Source of the DNA: Prasinococcaceae sp. CCMP 1430
Lineage: Eukaryota > Prasinodermophyta > Palmophyllophyceae > Prasinococcales > Prasinococcaceae
DNA: 43,472 nucleotides
Assembly: GCA_013416795.1 (NCBI GenBank)
Contig: RQSC01000020.1
Span: 392,903 to 436,374 of the forward strand
Direction of reading: 5' to 3'
The notes under the pieces are model-generated. The model was not told the origin of the DNA. It made no database searches and saw only the letters and a program-made list of their open reading frames with translations. Shown here one piece after another: positions 38,630-43,472 of this stretch. The translations under genes were made by a program, and so were the position numbers. Every line of letters starts with the position of its first letter. The stretch's first letter is position 1.

Positions 38630-38941
38630 TTGGAGCGCTTCGCCAGGGAGAATCCGCAGGTGGAGGTTGTGGCCGAGGAGCGCAACGGCAAGCACCCGAC
38701 AGCCGACGCCGAGTACATCAACGGTGCCACACGTACCGCGCCGTTGCGAAACTTCGACCCCGAGCTCATCCACGAGCACCTCAACCGGCTGCGCGACCAC
38801 CACGGGCGCAAGATCACACGCGTGCGCAGACGCATCGATCGTGGTGCCACCTCGAGCGTGCAGGGCGCATGGCACGGCACCACGCACGGGGCGGGCGCGC
38901 AGCCCAGGCTTGATGGCTCCGAGCCCGGCGTGCGGAGATGA
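38630..38941 (+). CDS. MRPL43: Mitochondrial ribosomal protein mL43, 5' incomplete
   Basis: The L51/S25/CI-B8 thioredoxin-like domain is clear: FARENPQVEVVAEERNGKHP, AEYINGATRTAPLRNFDP, IHEHLNRLRDHHGRKI and the SSVQGAW signature found after the fold in mL43. The protein belongs to the large mitoribosomal subunit. The family's first strand and helix are not in this exon; the frame stays open upstream to at least 38600 without an ATG, so a 5' exon is expected in 38191-38600. The tail after SVQGAW is short and Gly-rich, to TGA at 38939. Confidence 0.8.
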   Translation: MERFARENPQVEVVAEERNGKHPTADAEYINGATRTAPLRNFDPELIHEHLNRLRDHHGRKITRVRRRIDRGATSSVQGAWHGTTHGAGAQPRLDGSEPGVRR

Positions 38942-39089
38942 GCGCGGCACCGCCGCCGCCACACGCCGCGATTCTTTCCACGCGTAACTCACCATTGAGG
39001 GCGTGCATGTGCATATCTTCGAGTTGCTGAGCCGAGCTGAGTGCGATTGCTAGTGTGATTACTTGACTGCGTGTGCACGCGCGCATGCA

Positions 39090-39091
<2 letters not shown>

Positions 39092-39143
<52 letters not shown>
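39092..39143. repeat. (CA)n microsatellite
   Basis: About 26 CA units lie in the convergent spacer 38942-39218, which otherwise shows nothing recognisable. Confidence 0.95.
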
Positions 39144-39145
<2 letters not shown>

Positions 39146-39218
39146 CACGCGCGCGCGCGCGCGCTTTGCGTGTGCATGTGCACTCGCCTGCGACTGCGGC
39201 AGGCACCGCGATTTGACT

Positions 39219-41072
39219 TCAGACCATCGAGTCGGAGCCGTCCCTGCCGCCGGGGCCCATACGCTCGTCGCCAATGCTAAATGACACGCGGGGCGTCAGG
39301 CTCGCAGGCGACTCGCCCGAGACGGAGCGCGAGTGCGTTGGGCGCGCGGATGACGACGCCCCGTGCAGCGGCGCGACGCTCATCGTCAGCGACCGCTGAC
39401 GCGCGTGCCGAGCGCCGCCGGTGCCGACGCCCGAGGTCGAGGCAGTCCGTCGGTGCGCGACCTCGCCACGGCCCGCACTTACGCCCGCCTTCGCGGGCGA
39501 GGGCGAGGGAGCGCTCGTGGCGAAGTTGATGAGCTTGGCCGCCGCGAGCTGCAGCGGACTCATCGGCCCTGAGTCCTCCACGATGCTTGTGCTGCGCGAG
39601 CGACCATGCGTTGGCTTCGTCTGCGCCGCGGGCCTCGCCGCTCCAAAAGCATCCCCGCCGCTCGCCTTGCCGCTGCTCGCCTTGCCGGCGCCCATTTTGG
39701 CGCCGCTCGCCTTGCCGCCTCCGCTGCCACCGCGCACCGTCCCGCCACCGTTGTCGTCGCCCCTCTCCAGCCCAGGTGTGCGTGTTCCGCTGGTGCTGAC
39801 GACCACCTGCCTGAGCGCCGTGAGCATGTCGGGTGTGGCGAGCTGCATGGCGGGCGGCGCGGCGTCGCTGGCGGGCGGGGCGCGCGCGAGGCCCGCGTTG
39901 CCCACTGCGCGCGAGACGACCTGTTCCCAGGGCTGGTCTGTAAGCTGCTGCAACGGCACCTCCGCTGCGTCGAGGTAGCGCGTGGCCGCGATGATGAGTA
40001 GCGTGGCCGCGCCCGCGTTGCACCCTGCGATGATGCCCAGCGCCACCGGCAGTGAGGTGGCCTTCTCGATGATGAGCCACACCACCAGCGCACCGTTGCC
40101 TAGCAGCGCGGCGAACACCATCAGCAGCTGCCCCAGCTTGAGCACGAAGTAGCGTGCGCCCATGTGCTGCACGAGCGTCTGCAGTGCCGCGGCGTCGCTC
40201 GCCTTGGGCTCGCCGTCCGCGCTCTCCTCGCCGGGCGCGCCGCCCTCGCCCGCGGCCTGCGACACAACAACGCCGCCGCCGCCGCCGGTCGCGGGCGCCA
40301 CCAGCGGCTCAAGGACGTCCTCCGCCGCCTCGGCGAGCGGGTCCTTCGCGGTCTGCTCGGCGGGCGCCGACGTGACGGTAGGCACGCCACCACCCACCCA
40401 GCCCTTGGTTGCGCTCGGCCAGCCGTGGCCGCCGCCCGCGTTCGCCTCGGCGACGCGCTCCAGCCAGCCCGAGGCGAGCGCCGCGGCGAAGGTATCGAAC
40501 TGCGCGGCGTCGAGGGCGCCCGCGCCCGCGGTGTCGGCGACCGCGAAGGCCTCCACGGCGACGGCCGCCATGTACGAGCGGGCGGGAAGGGCCAGCGGCG
40601 GAGGCGGGGGTGCCTCGCCATGCTGCTCCGCGCGGGCGCACAAACGTGCGAGGACGTCGAGCGCCTGTCAGCGATGCGCGCACCGGCGGCGAAGGCGGCA
40701 CGCGCGGGCGCACGCGTCGGCCCGAGTGCGTACCTCGTCGCTCTTCCTGTCGGCGGCACCCGCAGCGTCGGCCTCGAGCTCAGCCAGACCCACGGCTATG
40801 AGCGCGTCGGCGGCAGCGACGGCGTTCATCGCCGCTTGCACGGCAGTCGCGCGGCTGACGCGCGGCAGCCGTGCGGAGCTCGAGGATGGCAGAGGGGCGG
40901 AGAGCAGCGCGAAGAGTGCAGCGGCGCGCGCGCGCTCGTCGCCGCGCGCGAGGCCCACAAGGGCGCACACCAGGCGCGCCGGGTCGACGGCGTCACCGCC
41001 GGCCTCGTCGGCGAGCGCACCACACAGAGCGGCCGCGAACGCGGGCGGGAGCGCGGTCGCGTCGGGCGCCAT
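39219..41072 (-). CDS. Two-TM protein with degenerate EF-hand-like region
   Basis: Two exons, 41072-40734 and 40622-39219, with a 111-nt intron (GTACGC...GAGCAG, phase 0; an acceptor three bases earlier also fits). The N-terminal 200 residues are helical, with EF-hand-like spacing (VDPARLVCALVGLARGD; VADTAGAGALDAAQFDTF), but the loops lack most calcium-binding acids. A Gly/Ala linker follows, then two hydrophobic helices (LLMVFAALLGNGALVVWLI and VALGIIAGCNAGAATLLII) with a short turn. The C-terminal 230 residues are Ser/Gly/Arg-rich with RS motifs (HGRSRSTS, RHARQRSLT) that could be phosphorylated. I do not recognise a named family. The start at 41072 is the first in-frame ATG after an Ala/Arg-rich upstream stretch. 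Confidence 0.65.
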
Positions 41073-41658
41073 CGCGGCCACGGCTGCCGCGGCAGCTGTG
41101 GCAGCGACGCCAGCGCGGGCCGTGAGACGACGCCTGACCCCAAAAGCGTCTGTGTGCGATTTTCGCGCCTGCATCAGCGCGTGCGTGCACACGCGTGTGC
41201 ACGCACGGGCGCTCATGCGCGCGCGCGCGCCCGCATGACCGGTCGGTTGCGCGGCGCCATACCCCGTGCGGCCGGCGCGGGGGTCGGGCGGCAGAGGCTT
41301 CGTCGACTCGGCCGACGAGGAGATTGGCGCCGAGTCGCAGCTCATTGTTGTCAAGCTGACAGTCAAGATTACCGAGCGCGCCGGCAAGGGGGGGGCGTGA
41401 AGACTACCCGCAGGGAGGACGACGGTGTGGCGGGGCGGCGATCTCATGTGATGAGGCGGCGGGCTGGGCGAGGGCGCGCGCGACGGGGGCGCGCGCCCTC
41501 GCACCTCATCACACGCGCGCCGACACTCTAATGCCACGCAAACGTTCGACAGGCAACGGGCGCTCCTCGAAGCACGCACGCGCTGCGGCCCTTCCTGGTC
41601 CATGCACCCTCTTTGCTTAAAGCGTGTGGTCGCGCGCGCATCGTGCACTCGGCCCGGC
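41073..41658. other. Spacer between FtsZ and the two-TM protein gene
   Basis: Both neighbours are on the minus strand, so this holds the FtsZ 3' UTR and the promoter of the next gene. It contains a strong inverted repeat at 41447-41513 and an exon-like plus-strand stretch at about 41282-41400. Confidence 0.5.
41447..41513. other. Long inverted repeat (hairpin) downstream of FtsZ
   Basis: TGTGATGAGG (41447-41456) pairs with CCTCATCACA (41504-41513), and GCGAGGGCGCGCGC (41468-41481) pairs perfectly with 41489-41502 around a 7-base loop. An 11-base unpaired stretch lies only on the left arm, with 1 base on the right. It may fold in the FtsZ 3' UTR. Confidence 0.8.
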
Positions 41659-42759
41659 CTACTGGCGGCGCTTGAGGAAGCTAGGGATGTCCACGCCGCC
41701 AAAGCCGCCACGCGGCTCCGGCTGCGGCACCGACACGTTCCCCCCCTGCGGCGCCGCGGGCACAGCGCTGTCGCCATAGACGCCCGCGGCGCCGGCCTGC
41801 ACGCCGTACGCGGCGGCGCCCAGCGTGGCCGCGTCGACCGGCGAGCCCTCGCCGAAGCCGGTGGCGATAAGCGTGATCGCCACCTCGTTGTCCATGTCCT
41901 CATCGACCACGGCGCCGAAGATGAGGTTGGCGTTGGGGTCGACAAGCTCGTAGATGATCTCGGCAGCCTCGTTGACCTCGTGCAGGCTGAGGTCGGAGCC
42001 GCCGGTGATGTTCCAGACGATGCCCGTGGCGCGCTCGATGCCCACGTCGAGGAGCGGGCTCGAGATGGCCGCGATGGCCGCGTCCCTGGCGCGGCTCTTG
42101 CCGCTGCCCAGGCCGATGCCCATGAGGCTCGAGCCCGCGTCGGCCATCACCGCCCTCACGTCGGCGAAGTCGACGTTGACGAGGCCGGGGACGGTGATGA
42201 TGTCCGAGATGCCGCGCACTCCCTGGCGCAGGATGTCGTCCGCGTACTTGAATGCCTCCTTGACGGGCGTGTTCTGCGCGACGGTGGTGAGGAGCCGATC
42301 GTTGGGGATGACAATGAGCGTGTCGACGGCGGCGCGCAGCGCCTGCATAGCGTCCATGGCCTGCGTGGAGCGCCGCCGGCCCTCGAAGGAGAAGGGCGTG
42401 GTGACGATGCCCACGGTGAGCACGCCCATCGCCTTGGCCGTCGCCGCGACCACCGGCGCGGCGCCCGAGCCCGTGCCGCCGCCCATGCCCGCCGTGACGA
42501 ACACCATGTCCGCGCCGGCCACCGCCTGCTCGATCAGCTGTTGGCTCTCCACCGCCGCACGGCTGCCAATCTCCGGGTTGCCGCCCGCGCCAAGCCCGCG
42601 CGTGAGCTGCTCGCCGATCTGGATGCGGTTTTCTGCCACCAAGGGGCTCTCGTCGAGCGCCTGCGCGTCCGTGTTCACCACCCAGAACTCGATGTTGCTG
42701 ATGTCGCTGGCGAGCATGCGGTTCACCGCGTTGCTGCCGCCGCCGCCCACGCCGATAAC
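41659..42759 (-). CDS. FTSZ: Plastid-type FtsZ division GTPase, main exon
   Basis: FtsZ is the tubulin-like GTPase that forms the plastid division ring. This 366-codon exon starts directly at [15 protein letters not shown] and carries the nucleotide-binding T-loops, including the tubulin signature [13 protein letters not shown], the synergy-loop region [15 protein letters not shown], and the C-terminal core peptide [10 protein letters not shown] that binds partner proteins. Protein length and motif order are normal from that point on. The preceding bases are CTGCGCAG, a good acceptor in phase 0. The transit peptide and first residues must come from an upstream exon, which is not recognisable here; a 5-alpha-reductase-like exon ends at exactly this point instead. 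Confidence 0.93.
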   Translation of the reverse strand, partial: VIGVGGGGSNAVNRMLASDISNIEFWVVNTDAQALDESPLVAENRIQIGEQLTRGLGAGGNPEIGSRAAVESQQLIEQAVAGADMVFVTAGMGGGTGSGAAPVVAATAKAMGVLTVGIVTTPFSFEGRRRSTQAMDAMQALRAAVDTLIVIPNDRLLTTVAQNTPVKEAFKYADDILRQGVRGISDIITVPGLVNVDFADVRAVMADAGSSLMGIGLGSGKSRARDAAIAAISSPLLDVGIERATGIVWNITGGSDLSLHEVNEAAEIIYELVDPNANLIFGAVVDEDMDNEVAITLIATGFGEGSPVDAATLGAAAYGVQAGAAGVYGDSAVPAAPQGGNVSVPQPEPRGGFGGVDIPSFLKRRQ

Positions 42760-43391
42760 CTGCGCAGGCGCGGCGCGGCGGACGTCAGCGCCTCGGCGCG
42801 CTGCGCGCGCATCATTTCGTCGCACGCGATATTGGATGCGAGGCCCGCCGCCCACACCGCCGCACCGAAGGCGAACTCGCGGCTCGTAAGGTGGCCCTGC
42901 GCGTACTCGGCGTGGGCGCCCAGCCATGCGCCGTTGATGAACGCATTCATGGTGTTGAAGGCAGCGGCCAGCACCGCGACGAGCATGGGCATCGTGGGCG
43001 TTTGCGGCCCCTGCGCGAGCGTAGGCCAGCCGTACGCCCGCACGGGGTAAATGAAGGATCGGTAGGTGTAGTGCACGAGCCAGAGCACCGCGAGCACGCT
43101 GCGCGTATCGGCGAACGCGAATGCTGCGTCGCCCGCCGACGCACAGTACACCCATAGGAACCACCACACGCTCACGGCCTCCATCACCATCCATCCCAGC
43201 GCTGCAGACATGCGCGGTCCCCACGCTGCCGCCGCCGTGTCGTGCCTGCCGTACGGCGCCTTGACGAGCGCCGTGGCGACAGCCGTGACGCACGCGGCGG
43301 CGACCTCGCACGAGATGGCACGCTCCACGAAGGCTGCGCTCGTCGCGCGGGCCGCCACCGCCGCGTGAGCCGAGCGCAGCGCCCCCTGCAT
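42760..43391 (-). CDS. Steroid 5-alpha-reductase-like protein, N-terminal half only
   Basis: From ATG 43391 the frame encodes about 210 residues of a polytopic membrane protein. It resembles the N-terminal half of SRD5A/DET2-type 3-oxo-5-alpha-steroid 4-dehydrogenases: [60 protein letters not shown] and [12 protein letters not shown]. The family continues with a cytosolic NADPH-binding half (GGLFEYVSxPNYFGE-like), which is absent; the frame runs into the FtsZ exon in a different phase and stops. No donor that would join it in frame to FtsZ was found. It is either a broken copy, an exon whose partner is elsewhere, or one side of an assembly join. Confidence 0.7.
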
Positions 43392-43472
43392 CGCGACCGC
43401 ACTGGCAGCGCGCACCACGCACGAACTAGGCCGGAAGGACGGGGGGAGGGCAAAACGGTTGGAGGCCCGGGG

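Noticed and set aside
41659-43422. Reading the FtsZ frame as a 587-residue protein from 43422
   Set aside because: The first 220 residues are an out-of-frame shadow of the 5-alpha-reductase-like exon. FtsZ sequence starts only at the CAG acceptor, at 42759.

Overview
This window is nuclear DNA of a GC-rich, flagellated, plastid-bearing eukaryotic microalga. The evidence is short GT-AG introns, nucleus-encoded plastid-type FtsZ, the flagellar transport protein IFT46, mitochondrial proteins, FANCL and LSm6. A haptophyte or other secondary-plastid alga fits best, but the lineage is inferred from character, not proven. Genes are dense, often head to head, mostly intron-poor. Introns are about 90-210 nt (one near 500) and rich in CA dinucleotides on the sense strand. 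Single Ns at 353, 982, 18619 and 33678 mark unresolved bases.

Layout. 1-1156: repeats and a long TG microsatellite. 1157-3933(-): VASt plus DUF445 membrane protein. 3934-5729: AT-richer intergenic DNA with short direct repeats. 5730-7217(+): succinyl-CoA synthetase beta. 7412-8301(+): NEDD8 protease SENP8. 8618-9820(-): proteasome lid subunit Rpn9. 10278-11453(+): Gln-rich coiled-coil protein. 11507-15110(-): cyclic-nucleotide-gated channel. 16079-16914(-): N-terminal amidase NTA1. 17068-17418: a short bacterial two-component fragment. 17424-18338(+): 2OG-Fe(II) dioxygenase-like. 18354-19793(+): degenerate HAD protein. 20341-21920(+): MRS2 magnesium channel. 22503-23688(+): IFT46. 24062-24760(+): START-like protein. 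25014-27120(-): FANCL. 27604-29007(+): EXPERA sterol-isomerase-like protein. 29078-33616(-): large LSD1-type demethylase. 33680-33931(+): LSm6. 34358-35697(-): GPS2-like corepressor subunit. 35842-36914(+): unrecognised conserved-looking protein. 37454-38190(-): complex I B12-like subunit. 38630-38941(+): mitoribosomal mL43. 39219-41072(-): two-TM protein with EF-hand-like segments. 41659-42759(-): FtsZ. 42760-43391(-): truncated steroid 5-alpha-reductase-like exon.

There is no operon logic, but two themes recur. Several genes serve ubiquitin-family or degradation pathways (SENP8, Rpn9, NTA1, FANCL). An LSD1-like demethylase and a GPS2-like protein, both chromatin repression factors in other eukaryotes, lie close together around LSM6. 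The most unusual items are the demethylase with an apparent Pol II CTD-binding SRI domain at its C-terminus, the VASt-DUF445 fusion, the bacterial DctB/DctD-like sliver between two algal genes, and the FtsZ/5-alpha-reductase junction. The last two need an assembly check before any biological reading.
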